Shown here: positions 43,970 to 53,479 of the stretch, in pieces
Layout: each line of letters opens with the position of its first letter
Numbering within the stretch: position 1 is the stretch's first letter
Origin: Dyadobacter arcticus
GTDB lineage: Bacteria; Bacteroidota; Bacteroidia; Cytophagales; Spirosomataceae
DNA length: 64,000 nucleotides
Assembly (NCBI RefSeq): GCF_011762185.1
Contig: NZ_JAASQJ010000001.1
Location: forward strand, 1,667,510 to 1,731,509
Direction: 5' to 3'
Made by a program: the position numbers and the translations under genes
The notes under the pieces: model-generated
The model's input: the letters and a program-made list of their open reading frames with translations, nothing else
Database searches by the model: none
Told to the model about the DNA's origin: nothing

Positions 43970-44872
43970 TTAATAGTTGATGTAATCCTCTTTAAAGCTT
44001 CCATCCGCGTACAGATCAATTAAACCATAACCAGGCGCGGTTTGCCTGTTGTTGCCTCTCCACCAGGCTCCGCTGACCGCACCATTACAGATGTAATTTA
44101 CGTTGTTATAAAGCACCTTGTCACGTAAATGAATGTGGCCGCTCAGGCAAAGTTTGACATTTGGATGCTGGTAGAACAGGTTGATAATGCGGGAAGTGTC
44201 CGTGTGCATTTCACCACCCAGCATCTGCCATTTGTTGACTACATTGTCCTCTACCATCAGCGTTGCCGTCAAAATCGGGATGTGTGATAGTATCAGGACG
44301 TTCGTTCCTGAATCTGTTGTTTTTAATTCATTTTCCAGCCATGCAAACTGTTCTTCGCCCAGTTTGCCTATGTACCAGGTGTCGTCAATATCTAAATGTA
44401 CGCTGTCCAGCACGATAAATTTCCAGCCGTTTTGTGTCCAGCTGTGATAGGGTTTTGAAAGACCTAGCTGATCCAGGGTGTACTGCTTACCATATACGGC
44501 CTGCCCTTTGTTGTTTTCATTCCACCAAATGTCATGATTGCCAAGACAGTATTTGGCCGGAACGCTGCATTCAGACTTCATGGTGTTATTAAAAAGCTTC
44601 CACTGATCATTGATGGTGGAGATATTTTCTTTGTTCATATCAAACACAATATCACCGCCATTCAGTATCAGATCCACCTTTGGCGTTTGCTGCTGCACAT
44701 GATGCAGACATTTGATAAATTTCGCAGGTGCTTCGAACTCGTTTTTCAGGTGAACATCGGTTAAATGGGCAATTCGCAGCACAGGTGCAACCTGTTTTGC
44801 AGCTTCACCGAACGTCAGGGATGGGGCTAACAATAAGCCTCCGATATTTTTAAGCGCTGATCTTCTTTCCAT
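43970..44872 (-). CDS. Calcineurin-like metallophosphoesterase, exported
   Basis: 300 residues. The N-terminus MERRSALKNIGGLLLAPSLT is a signal or anchor, with a double arginine-like start. Metal-binding motifs are all present: LTDVH (residue about 38), NGGDIV, LGNHD, LSHIPI and SGHIH. These give a di-metal phosphoesterase. The nearby SusD/SusC pair and the sigma/FecR regulators are on the same strand upstream, with 57 bp between this gene and susD, so it is likely a part of that locus and could release phosphate from the imported compound. The exact substrate is unknown. Confidence 0.88.
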   Translation of the reverse strand: MERRSALKNIGGLLLAPSLTFGEAAKQVAPVLRIAHLTDVHLKNEFEAPAKFIKCLHHVQQQTPKVDLILNGGDIVFDMNKENISTINDQWKLFNNTMKSECSVPAKYCLGNHDIWWNENNKGQAVYGKQYTLDQLGLSKPYHSWTQNGWKFIVLDSVHLDIDDTWYIGKLGEEQFAWLENELKTTDSGTNVLILSHIPILTATLMVEDNVVNKWQMLGGEMHTDTSRIINLFYQHPNVKLCLSGHIHLRDKVLYNNVNYICNGAVSGAWWRGNNRQTAPGYGLIDLYADGSFKEDYINY

Positions 44873-44929
44873 TTTTGTTTTAATTAAATCAGCAGCTATA
44901 CAGATGGTCCGTATAGCTGCTAAAATGGT

Positions 44930-46690
44930 TTACCAGTTTGGATTCTGTTTTAAATTAGGATTCAACAATAGATCTTGTGTCGGTAACGGAAAAAGATAAT
45001 CCCGCTCCTCATTGAATTTCTTGGGCGTATTCGGATTAATGGTAATGCTGCCGCCTGCTACCCCGTTTTCCAGGCTCACATCTGTCCCAATTTTCAGAAA
45101 CTGCGCACCCGGAAGGCTGGGCTGGGTGCCCGTATAAAGTACCAGGTCCGTTTTCCCATCATTATCCAGGTCATAATTGCCTGCCCCGGGGAAATACGCG
45201 CCTTTAAACTGCTGAGCCAGTAAATGGCCTTCTTTCCAGCGCATCAGGTCGTTCCAGCGAAACCCTTCCATAATCAGTTCTATACGGCGTTCCCTGCGGA
45301 TTTCCAGAATCACACCGGTATTCGCGCCTTTAACCTGCTTGTATTGCGCGGCAAGAAAGGCGTCGGGTTTTGCGTTCGCTGCGGTCAAATTCAACCCTGG
45401 CATTCCCGCGCGGTCTCGCAAACGTTTGATGGATTTGTTCAGGTCAGCCTGGGTAAGACTTCCCAGCTCGGCTTTGGCTTCGGCATAATTCAACAGTACT
45501 TCGCCATATCTGAAAATAGGCAATGGATTGGGTGACTTTCCGTTGGCATCGTTGGGAGCAGCCGTGACAAACTTGGTTAGCTGGTAACCCGTTACCGTCC
45601 CGCTATACGAGGGGGGCAACACGTTAGCGCCGTCCACCCGTTTATAGCCGGGGGTACGTATCGTTTGCGACAAGCGCGGGTCCCTGTCCTTGGTCTCGTC
45701 AAAGAATCCCAGTTTATCATATCCCGGCTTATCCGTAAAGCGGGTGCCATCCTTCATTAAGTAACTGTCCACCAGTTTCTTTTCCAGCCCCGGCTTACCG
45801 AAGGAAGGAGAAACCGTGTAATAATTTACATTATGGAAAATTTGAAGACTTGAACTGTATTGTCTGGCAAGTATTACTTCGGTAGGGTTCACCGCCAGGG
45901 CGTGAAACAAATCCGCATAGGCCTTGTCGGGCGTGCTGACATAAACGCGATACGGACCATTGTCAATAAGCTGTCCCGCTGCATCCGCCGCCTGCGTTAA
46001 AAAGCGTTCAGCATCCGGCAGATTGAATTCGGTATGGTATTTCCTGAATGTTCCTTCAAACAAACACATTCTCGATTTCAGCGCCAATGCAGTCCATTTG
46101 TTCACCTCGGCAGACGACTGGTTTGTGGGTAAATGGGCGATTGCGAAATCAATATCCAGCAATACAGAATCCATCACCACGGTACGAGAGTCGCGCCCTT
46201 TGGTCAGCCCCTCATTATCTGTGGCTTCTACCGGCTTGGAATACCACGGCACATCGCCGTAACGCGCCACCATATTAGCATAAAAGTAGGCTCTGAAAAA
46301 CCGGGCGGTCGCCACATATTTTTCAGCGACAGCCGGACTGATCCCGCCGCGCTGATAATTTTGCAAGAAGTAATTGACATTACGCAGGCTTTCCCAGCTC
46401 CATCCGCCGCCCGAAACCGGAACGGTGCGATTGCCGGTAAGTCTATTGTCCAGGCCAGTGAGGACAATGTTGTCGCTGTTTTCAGTATAAAGGCTTGTAA
46501 AAGCCTTCTCTTCGTTGTCCGAATTAGGAAGCATGCTATCGTAAAATGATAGTACAAATAGTCTTAATTCATTTTCTGTCGCAAAGCTTTTATTTGGTGA
46601 AATCTGTGAAAGCGGTTCCAGATTAAGTGAATTGGTACACGCCGACAACAGCATCATCCCGGTCATTACAGAATATAGTATCTTTTTCAT
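44930..46690 (-). CDS. susD-like: SusD/RagB outer-membrane lipoprotein
   Basis: About 586 residues from the ATG at 46690; a longer open frame to 46879 overlaps susC and is discarded. The signal peptide MKKILYSVMTGMMLLSACTN ends in a lipobox with the lipidated Cys. SusD features follow: LRNVNYFLQNYQRGG, RFFRAYFYANMVARYGDVPW and the C-terminal FRYGEVLLNYAEAKAELG and IRRERRIELIMEGFRWNDL. It captures glycans or other nutrients and hands them to the SusC pore. It starts 14 bp after susC ends. Confidence 0.95.
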   Translation of the reverse strand: MKKILYSVMTGMMLLSACTNSLNLEPLSQISPNKSFATENELRLFVLSFYDSMLPNSDNEEKAFTSLYTENSDNIVLTGLDNRLTGNRTVPVSGGGWSWESLRNVNYFLQNYQRGGISPAVAEKYVATARFFRAYFYANMVARYGDVPWYSKPVEATDNEGLTKGRDSRTVVMDSVLLDIDFAIAHLPTNQSSAEVNKWTALALKSRMCLFEGTFRKYHTEFNLPDAERFLTQAADAAGQLIDNGPYRVYVSTPDKAYADLFHALAVNPTEVILARQYSSSLQIFHNVNYYTVSPSFGKPGLEKKLVDSYLMKDGTRFTDKPGYDKLGFFDETKDRDPRLSQTIRTPGYKRVDGANVLPPSYSGTVTGYQLTKFVTAAPNDANGKSPNPLPIFRYGEVLLNYAEAKAELGSLTQADLNKSIKRLRDRAGMPGLNLTAANAKPDAFLAAQYKQVKGANTGVILEIRRERRIELIMEGFRWNDLMRWKEGHLLAQQFKGAYFPGAGNYDLDNDGKTDLVLYTGTQPSLPGAQFLKIGTDVSLENGVAGGSITINPNTPKKFNEERDYLFPLPTQDLLLNPNLKQNPNW

Positions 46691-46704
46691 TGGAGTTAAG
46701 ATCA

Positions 46705-49700
46705 TTAAAATGTGATATCCAGTCCTACGGTGTAGGTTTTCATGAAAGGATAAGCCCTTCCGCCAACATCGGACCCATCGGGTGTAATTTGCTCCGGATC
46801 GATGTATTTTGATTTCAATTTGGTCAAAGTGAACAGATTTTGTCCGGTGAAGAAAACCCGTAACCGCTCCATTTTCCATTTCTTGATGATGGACGAAGGG
46901 ACATTATAACCAACAGTTGCATTCTTTAGCCTGACGTAAGCCAAATTTTGCAAATACTTGTCATTGTTATAATAAAGTGCACCACCGGAATAGGCCGAGT
47001 ATCCCCTGTTGATCGGGAAGTAAGCACTCTGATTTTCCGGAGTCCATAATTTGCTCTCAAAATCCTCAGGAATGAAAGAAGAGTAGGGCCTGCCAAACGT
47101 TCCCCAGAACATGCCAGCCTCGGTGTTAGGATACCAGTTTTGCTTGCCAATCCCCTGGAAGAATACAGCAACATCGAAGTTATTCCAGTTGAACCCGGCA
47201 TTGACACCAAAGGAATATCGAGGCAGAGAATTACCGATCTTACGTAAATCCCCGTGGTCATCCAGGGTATTTTTTCCATTATTGACCACTCCGTCACCAT
47301 TGGTATCTTTAAACTTCAGATCACCTGCATGTAACTTGCTCCATTCACCCGGAGAGCCTGTCCGCTGCTCATCCACATAATCCTGGTTGATTTTCCAGCC
47401 TTGCGCTTCTTCTTCTGAGTTAAAGAAACCGTCAATACTGTATCCCCAGATTTCACCGAGCTGCTGGCCTTTGTAAAAGTTGTTCAACAGATTATTCGGG
47501 TTATCGAACCTCGTGATTTTTGCGGTATAGTCAGAAAGAACAATACCCACATTGTAGCCAAATGGTTTTCCCGCCAGTGTAATGTTATCTCTCCAGTTTA
47601 CGGCAATATCCCAGCCTTTGGTCAGCAGGTCACCTGCGTTTTGCTTGGGTGACGCTGCTCCATAAACGGAAGGCAACGTCTTCCCGCTGATCAGCATATC
47701 GGTCGTTTTGCGGCTATACCAGTCAAAGGACGTTTGCAGCCTGTTGCGAAGGAAAGCCATATCCACTCCCAGGTTTAGCGAAGTTGACTTTTCCCAGGTA
47801 AAGTCCGGTACCACGGGGGCAGGGGAGCTTAATGTCTGCGTTTGATTGCCGTCGACGATCCACTTGGACAGGGTGGAGTTAATGACAGGGATGTAAGGAT
47901 ACAGGTTGCTGTTCCCTACACCAACATCCTGGTTTCCTAATGTTCCGTAAGAGGCCCGGAACTTAAATTCGGATACGGCTGGTTTCAGAACTGAAAAAAA
48001 GTCTTCTTCGCTAATCCTCCATCCGGCTGAAACGGATGGGAAAAATCCGAAGCGGCTATCGCTTGGAAAGCGGGATGTTCCGTCGTATCGACCATTGACT
48101 TCCAGCAGGTACTTGTCCGCATAATCATAGTTAACCCGCCCGAAATAACCCAGAAGCGCCCATTCGCTTGCATTTCCGCCGGCTTGCTGTGTCCCGGTTC
48201 CCAGGTCAATCTGGTTCAGCTCTTCCGAAAGCAGGTTTTGGCGCATGGCGGTGTTGGTCTTGTAACGCTGCAATTCGTAGTTATATCCGCCTGTTCCTTT
48301 GAAAGTGTGCGCCCCGATCTTTTTCTCATAAGTGGCATACAGATTAACCGAATGATGCTGGTCCAGACGGGTGCTTTCACTGAGCTGGTCATTTCCTTCG
48401 TAGTTCACCACTCCCGGATTAATCGACCAGGGAATACGGGTCATACGCTGAAAATCAGAATACGGGCTCAATTGAAATGCGTAGTTACCATTTAAAACCA
48501 AGCCCGGAAGCACATTTGCATTGAACCCTACTGTGTTGGTAAAATCATAGTTTTTTGTGCCGCCAAAGGTTTTGCCATTTTGCAGGTCCGCATATTCATT
48601 TGCGCCGTAGTTATTAAGGTTGGTGCGGTACGTGAATGTGCCGTCAGGGTTTTGCGGTACGTACGCCGCCATTGCATGGTTGTAAAGCCCCGGATTGTTG
48701 GTGTTATACCCTTTGGCAGGCCACACATAGCTGTTTGCGGCAAACTGCGTATTGGTATATAAAGTAAACCATTTGGCGAGGTGGGCGTTCACCTTGGCCC
48801 TGAAATTGTAGGCATTGTACACATCTTCACGCAGATTGGACTGGTATATCCCCTTTTGCTGGTAATATCTGCCCGAAACCAGGAAATCAATTTTGTCGTT
48901 CCCGCCGGTGATGTTCAAATGATGCTCCGTAGAAGGGGTATTTTTCTTGAAGAGGAATTTCCACCAGTCGGTGCTGCCGTAATACACATATTGGTCCTGA
49001 CCATTTCGGTTTTGTACCACTACCGTTGGCAACGATTTGTCGGTTTGTCTTAATTTCAGCTGCGCATAGTCTTCCGCATTATACCCGCTGTAACTATTAC
49101 CGACATTGCGGGAAAAAGCCTCGTCAACCAACCTGATATGGGTGTACCCGTCTGTTATAAAGTCAGTTTTGGTCGAGACCTGCTGTGTACTGAAATTGCT
49201 TCCAAAGTTAATCGATATTTTACCGTCTTTCGCTTTTTTGGTCGTAACCAGAATCACCCCAAACGCAGCCCTTGCGCCGTAAATGGCTGAGGAAGCGGCG
49301 TCTTTCAGTACGGACACCGTTTCGACGTCATGCGGGTTGAGCATATTAATGTCCCCGGGTACTCCATCAATCAGTACCAGGGGCGAGCCGCTGACATTAT
49401 TGACCGAAGCATATCCGCGTACATTATACTTGCCTTTACTGCCCGGATGTCCGTCCCCGAACGTGATGTTCAGGTTCGGAACGGCACCCTGCAAAGCCTG
49501 GGCGATGCCAGCAACGGGCCTGTCATCGAAAACCCTCGAATCAACCTGGGTAACGGCGCCGGTGAGATTGACCTTTTTCTGCGTGCCATAACCGATAACC
49601 ACCACTTCGTTCAGACCATTAAGGCCCGGAATCAGCTTGATGTCCAGGTTTGTTATTTCTCCATCCTTTATCCGGACCGCCTCCAGACGTTGATTCTGAT

Positions 49701-50247
49701 ACGAGATGTAACTTACTTCCACGCTGTAATTTCCGGCAGGGATTTCGAGCTGAAAGTTTCCGGCGTCATCACTTTGTGCACCCATGTTAATCTCCGCGAC
49801 CCTGATCGTTGCCCCAGGCAACGCTGCACCATCTGCATCGACAACCTTTCCGGTCAGTTTGCCAGGCTGCACCTGTTTCGGGGCGTCCTTTTTTTGCGCG
49901 TTGATCACGATAATGCCATTAACTTCCTGAAATCCTAGCGGGGTTAGTTCAAATAACTTTTTCAGGACCGTTTCGATCTTCTCATTTTTGAAGATATAAT
50001 CTGCTGCATTGTATCCGCTTAGCGCGGCTTTGTCGTAAGCGAAACCAACTTTGCCTTCCTCCTGAATTGTAAGGATTGCATCCTCCAGGCTTTTGTTTTT
50101 TAAGGTGATAGAAACCCTTTTTTCCAATACTTTGCCATCATTGGAAGCATAAGATCCATGGGCGTACGTCAGTGCCGAGAGAATGGCTATCAACACAAAA
50201 GTAAAATTCCTCCTTCTGTGGATTGTTCTGTTAAAAATTAATTTCAT
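46705..50247 (-). CDS. susC-like: SusC/RagA TonB-linked outer-membrane transporter
   Basis: 1180 residues. After a signal peptide (NFTFVLIAILSALTYAHGSY) there is an STN domain (VSITLKNKSLEDAILTIQEE, about residues 45-110), a carboxypeptidase-like domain (GKLTGKVVDADGAALPGATI, about 125-205) and the plug with the TonB-linked signature GLNEVVVIGYGTQKKVNLTG near residue 210. The barrel follows and ends in YTVGLDITF, an aromatic end as expected. The STN domain is the part that contacts FecR-type anti-sigma proteins, and a fecR/ECF sigma pair lies directly upstream, so the locus is likely induced by its own ligand. The substrate is unknown. Confidence 0.95.
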   Translation of the reverse strand: MKLIFNRTIHRRRNFTFVLIAILSALTYAHGSYASNDGKVLEKRVSITLKNKSLEDAILTIQEEGKVGFAYDKAALSGYNAADYIFKNEKIETVLKKLFELTPLGFQEVNGIIVINAQKKDAPKQVQPGKLTGKVVDADGAALPGATIRVAEINMGAQSDDAGNFQLEIPAGNYSVEVSYISYQNQRLEAVRIKDGEITNLDIKLIPGLNGLNEVVVIGYGTQKKVNLTGAVTQVDSRVFDDRPVAGIAQALQGAVPNLNITFGDGHPGSKGKYNVRGYASVNNVSGSPLVLIDGVPGDINMLNPHDVETVSVLKDAASSAIYGARAAFGVILVTTKKAKDGKISINFGSNFSTQQVSTKTDFITDGYTHIRLVDEAFSRNVGNSYSGYNAEDYAQLKLRQTDKSLPTVVVQNRNGQDQYVYYGSTDWWKFLFKKNTPSTEHHLNITGGNDKIDFLVSGRYYQQKGIYQSNLREDVYNAYNFRAKVNAHLAKWFTLYTNTQFAANSYVWPAKGYNTNNPGLYNHAMAAYVPQNPDGTFTYRTNLNNYGANEYADLQNGKTFGGTKNYDFTNTVGFNANVLPGLVLNGNYAFQLSPYSDFQRMTRIPWSINPGVVNYEGNDQLSESTRLDQHHSVNLYATYEKKIGAHTFKGTGGYNYELQRYKTNTAMRQNLLSEELNQIDLGTGTQQAGGNASEWALLGYFGRVNYDYADKYLLEVNGRYDGTSRFPSDSRFGFFPSVSAGWRISEEDFFSVLKPAVSEFKFRASYGTLGNQDVGVGNSNLYPYIPVINSTLSKWIVDGNQTQTLSSPAPVVPDFTWEKSTSLNLGVDMAFLRNRLQTSFDWYSRKTTDMLISGKTLPSVYGAASPKQNAGDLLTKGWDIAVNWRDNITLAGKPFGYNVGIVLSDYTAKITRFDNPNNLLNNFYKGQQLGEIWGYSIDGFFNSEEEAQGWKINQDYVDEQRTGSPGEWSKLHAGDLKFKDTNGDGVVNNGKNTLDDHGDLRKIGNSLPRYSFGVNAGFNWNNFDVAVFFQGIGKQNWYPNTEAGMFWGTFGRPYSSFIPEDFESKLWTPENQSAYFPINRGYSAYSGGALYYNNDKYLQNLAYVRLKNATVGYNVPSSIIKKWKMERLRVFFTGQNLFTLTKLKSKYIDPEQITPDGSDVGGRAYPFMKTYTVGLDITF

Positions 50248-50311
50248 AAATTGTAAAGCTTTTTATTGTGAAATGATTTGAAGCTTTGCCGTTACAGCGG
50301 CATGTCCAGGG

Positions 50312-50333
50312 GACGGTTGTTACAGCAACCGTC
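50312..50333. terminator. Hairpin between fecR and susC
   Basis: GACGGTTG (50312-50319) pairs with CAACCGTC (50326-50333) over a 6-base loop. It lies just after the fecR stop on the minus strand. The T run is on the plus-strand side, so it may attenuate or process the transcript rather than end it. Confidence 0.5.
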
Positions 50334-50342
50334 TCTTTTTGT

Positions 50343-51311
50343 TTATTTGCGGATTTCTATTGTTTCCCTCCTTTCTTTAATTTTTAAATGATGGATTGCA
50401 GTAATTACCTCCAATGCTTGCATATAAGGCATGGATGTATTTATTGATGCTGTAAAGTGTTTGGATTTTACAGATCGTTCAGGTGCCGATATTTGGACAC
50501 CGTAATTTTTATTCATTAACACGGCCATTTCTTCAAATGAAGCGTCATTCAGCAGCAGGTAGCCTTGTTGCCAGGATAAAGTGTTCGCATTGAACGGAGA
50601 TAAGCTGATATGCGAACCGCGTTTTTGAAATACCAGTTGCCGGCCTTTTGTCAGAAAATGCGCGGGCTTGCCCTCAACCGCTACGCTCACTTTCCCCCTG
50701 GTAACCCCAACGGACATTTTGTCAAGCGCGTCGTAAGCCCTGATGTTGAATGCAGTACCGAGAACCTGTGTCGTCAATGCCCCACTTTTAATAATAAACG
50801 GATGGGATTTATCATGTTTTACATCAAAAAACACCTCACCGTCAATGATTTGAACATTTCTGGCTTTTGTGAAATTATTCTGGAAACGAATGGAAGAGGC
50901 GCTGTTTAGCGTTAACCGGGAGCCGTCCGGAAGCGTAATCAATTTCCGTTCACCGGATTTGGAAGTAATGTAAGTGTAGGTTATTTCCGCTGAAGAAATA
51001 TTTCCGGGCAATGGAACAGGATTGCTTTTAGTCCATATCAGAAAACCGATGGCTCCAAAAAGCAAGAACGAGGCGGCGACCCTTAACCAGTTGTAATGAA
51101 GCTTTTTGATTGGGACAGCTTTTGGAGAGAGTTCCGTTGATATCGCAAGCCACATCTCCGCTCTGATCTTTTCTGCTTTTGCGTCATCCAGGGACACCGG
51201 ATCATCACCTTCCAGAATTTCATACCAGTCGTCGACGGCTTTATTTTCGGAAACGGAGCTTTTTCCTTTCAGGTAATTCCTTAATAATTCTTTGAGCTTA
51301 GCGCTGTCCAT
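50343..51311 (-). CDS. FecR-family anti-sigma factor
   Basis: 322 residues. A cytoplasmic N-terminus (LLRNYLKGKSSVSENKAVDD, WYEILEG) binds the sigma factor; a single membrane segment (NWLRVAASFLLFGAIGFLIW, about residues 70-89) follows. The periplasmic FecR domain shows LPDGSRLTLNSASSIRF, VQIIDGEVFFDVKHDKSHPF and FNIRAYD. The C-terminal STN-like or DUF4974 portion has NKNYGVQISAPERSVKSKHF. It should sense the SusC STN domain and release the ECF sigma factor encoded next to it. Confidence 0.93.
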   Translation of the reverse strand: MDSAKLKELLRNYLKGKSSVSENKAVDDWYEILEGDDPVSLDDAKAEKIRAEMWLAISTELSPKAVPIKKLHYNWLRVAASFLLFGAIGFLIWTKSNPVPLPGNISSAEITYTYITSKSGERKLITLPDGSRLTLNSASSIRFQNNFTKARNVQIIDGEVFFDVKHDKSHPFIIKSGALTTQVLGTAFNIRAYDALDKMSVGVTRGKVSVAVEGKPAHFLTKGRQLVFQKRGSHISLSPFNANTLSWQQGYLLLNDASFEEMAVLMNKNYGVQISAPERSVKSKHFTASINTSMPYMQALEVITAIHHLKIKERRETIEIRK

Positions 51312-51422
51312 TGTTATTGCTTTTGATCTATTATCTAAGCAAACAACTTTTGGTACTATACCAGGTATGTTAAGATATTGTTAAGTCGGGCGCAGGTAGG
51401 ATTGTATAGGGCTAGTACCTGG

Positions 51423-51977
51423 CTAACCTTCCGAGTGATCAAGCAATGCTGATCTCAGCCTTTTCAAAGCTTCTGTTGTCTGGTTTTTGACGGTCTGTTC
51501 AGATATGCCCAGCTTGACAGCAATTTCGGATAAAGAGAAGTTTTCGTCTCGGCTCATCCTGAAAATCAGCCTCATTCGCTCTGGCAATGCTTCAATCGCA
51601 GCATGGAGCATTGTTTCCAATTCCTTGTCTTCAAACAGGCTCTCCGGATTTTCTTCGGTTAGCTTCTCCAGAAGAGCCGCTTTTTTTATCTGTGTTTCGG
51701 TGTAGGCATAAAAGCGGATCACCCGGTATTTAAGCGCAGTAAAAAGGTATTTTCCCAAGTCATCATCGACATTGATCTCGATCTGGTCCCGTCTGTTCCA
51801 AAGTGATACCATCACTTCCTGCACCATATCTTTTGCCTCATCCTCGTCGACACTTTTGCAGGCGCGGATATACAAAGCTTTCCAATAACGCTCAAAAAGT
51901 ATGATAAACGATTGTCTGTCACCCGCACGTACAGCTACTAATAAATTAAAATCGCTGTGGCTTGTAAGATCATCCAT
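51423..51977 (-). CDS. ECF RNA polymerase sigma factor, RpoE-like
   Basis: 184 residues. Region 2 reads FIILFERYWKALYIRACKSV then DEDEAKDMVQEVMVSLWNRR; region 4 reads ALPERMRLIFRMSRDENFSL then SEIAVKLGISEQTVKNQTTE. This is the Bacteroidota ECF group paired with FecR. It starts the sigma/FecR/SusC/SusD locus and likely drives it when the ligand arrives. A 111-bp gap separates it from fecR. Confidence 0.95.
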   Translation of the reverse strand: MDDLTSHSDFNLLVAVRAGDRQSFIILFERYWKALYIRACKSVDEDEAKDMVQEVMVSLWNRRDQIEINVDDDLGKYLFTALKYRVIRFYAYTETQIKKAALLEKLTEENPESLFEDKELETMLHAAIEALPERMRLIFRMSRDENFSLSEIAVKLGISEQTVKNQTTEALKRLRSALLDHSEG

Positions 51978-52023
51978 GGGGCAAAGTTAGAGCAGATGAC
52001 GCTCATAGTCTATATTTCGAATA

Positions 52024-52263
52024 TTATGAATTTATTAGCTCAGGTTCAGCTTGTAAATACAGCGTTGAAACCCGGAAGCCGTTTTTCAGAAGTCCATACA
52101 TCAGGTTATAGATCCCAGTTAAAGGGTCTTCACCATTAAGAAAGGATATTACGAGATATTGATCCATGTCCATGTGGAAGCGGACGATCAATAAGGGACT
52201 GCATTCCGACACATTCTCAAGGCTAGCACCATAGCTGGTCACAATCTGATCAGCCTTTTTCAT
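52024..52263 (-). CDS. Small hypothetical protein
   Basis: 79 residues reading MKKADQIVTSYGASLENVSE and SPLLIVRFHMDMDQYLVISF then FLNGEDPLTGIYNLMYGLLK. Alternating strands and a helix suggest a small folded protein, but I recognise no family. It is read on the same strand as the sigma factor, which begins 46 bp further on. Confidence 0.45.
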   Translation of the reverse strand: MKKADQIVTSYGASLENVSECSPLLIVRFHMDMDQYLVISFLNGEDPLTGIYNLMYGLLKNGFRVSTLYLQAEPELINS

Positions 52264-52785
52264 TCACTGCCAAATGTTTACTTTTTATATTGGAAAATTG
52301 AATTAAAGAAATGATTGACTTGCTATGACAAAAACCATCAACTTGAAACTGGTGCAAGAGCTACTTTAATAAGTACCCCCGATTCAATTCTAGGAGGCCT
52401 GCCGAGATCCTTAAAAAAACTGATCGGTTATGATTCAACGCCATTCGGGCCGTAATTAAGCTGATCCTTTCATCGGCAAGAGGCCCTTTAGAAACTTGCT
52501 TTCTAAATAGAATTTCGGAACATACTCGACCAAAGGACTATCCAACGCAATTTTTCCCTGGCTGTTCAATTGAAGGACGGCATATAGACAGACTTTCAAA
52601 ATCATGTCTGTTCGAGAAGGTGGATACTATAATTTATTGCTTAATAAATTGTTCAAGCAACTAAATTTAAAATTTAATCTGTGCTACATTTCGGAGCACT
52701 ACAAAAAGATTCTTTACCAGGAATTGTATCGTTAAATTATTTTCACTTAATACTCAGTCAAAATAATTCGAACCCTCTAAAACAA
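52264..52785. other. Gap with no gene
   Basis: About 520 bp with no supported frame. AT-rich, no RNA signature seen. It joins the hypothetical gene to two gene remnants and is probably decayed DNA. Confidence 0.5.
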
Positions 52786-52905
52786 TGAAAATGTCTTCTT
52801 ATGCCGCCCATTTAGTAACCTTGTTAATTCTAAATTTAACATGTCAATTTGCGGTCGGTCAAAAACCCAGGGCAAGAGACATAGGTATTCCGTTGAGTGA
52901 ATAAT
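52786..52905 (+). pseudogene. P1/DmpA-family peptidase N-terminal stub
   Basis: 39 residues: a signal peptide (SSYAAHLVTLLILNLTCQFA) then QKPRARDIGIPLSE and a stop. The KPRARDxGIPF pattern is the start of mature DmpA-type aminopeptidases. The remaining 350 residues are gone; the sequence breaks 10 bp before the end of a serine recombinase remnant on the other strand, so the insertion of that element probably truncated it. Confidence 0.6.
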
Positions 52906-52914
52906 CCGGTATTT

Positions 52915-53223
52915 TCAAATTGGTATGCTTATAGCATCATTCAGACTTCGAAATCCAATTCCGTTGTTCTGAAAGTCATTTATCAATGTGAATAATTCTT
53001 TAAGAGACCTACCTAGTCGATCCAATTTCCAAACCACAATGGTGTCCCCCTCACGAACGGCGTCCAGCATCTTTTGTAGTTGCGGTCTCAATTTTGCTGA
53101 GGACACTTTTCTTGAAAGATTTTCTGACAACCCAACATTTTAAGGGCATCCAATTGCAGTGCTAAATTTTGGTCCTGGGCGGTCGGCCGCTGCCGTTGAA
53201 AACCGTGCGTAGCCAATGAGCAT
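52915..53223 (-). pseudogene. Serine resolvase/invertase remnant with frameshifts
   Basis: Read from 53223 down: MLIGYARFST with the catalytic serine, a frame change, then DQNLALQLDALKMLGCQKIF, another shift, then KLRPQLQKMLDAVREGDTIV and VWKLDRLGRSLKELFTLIND. The text stops after FRSLNDAI, so the last half and the DNA-binding domain are missing. At least two frameshifts and the truncation make it inactive. Confidence 0.8.
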
Positions 53224-53479
53224 ATTTTTTGAACAAACTTAGAAGTTATAACATTAAGCTCTTTATGATTTAATTAAGAACTATCCCATTGAATTTCCAG
53301 TGGAGCTCTGTGAATTGAAAGGTTACAGCATTTGTCAACACCCATTCAGAACCCTTTATACGGGCTTGTTCAGACAGTTTCAGTGGACCCAGCCCATATT
53401 TCCATTTTGACTAATTAGCAGCGTTTGATCAGCACTAGGGAGATGGAAAGTTCAACGCAAAATACACACTGCGTACTGA

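Noticed and set aside
46691..46879. 63-residue N-terminal extension of the SusD gene
   Set aside because: It overlaps susC in another frame, and the signal peptide with lipobox begins at 46690.
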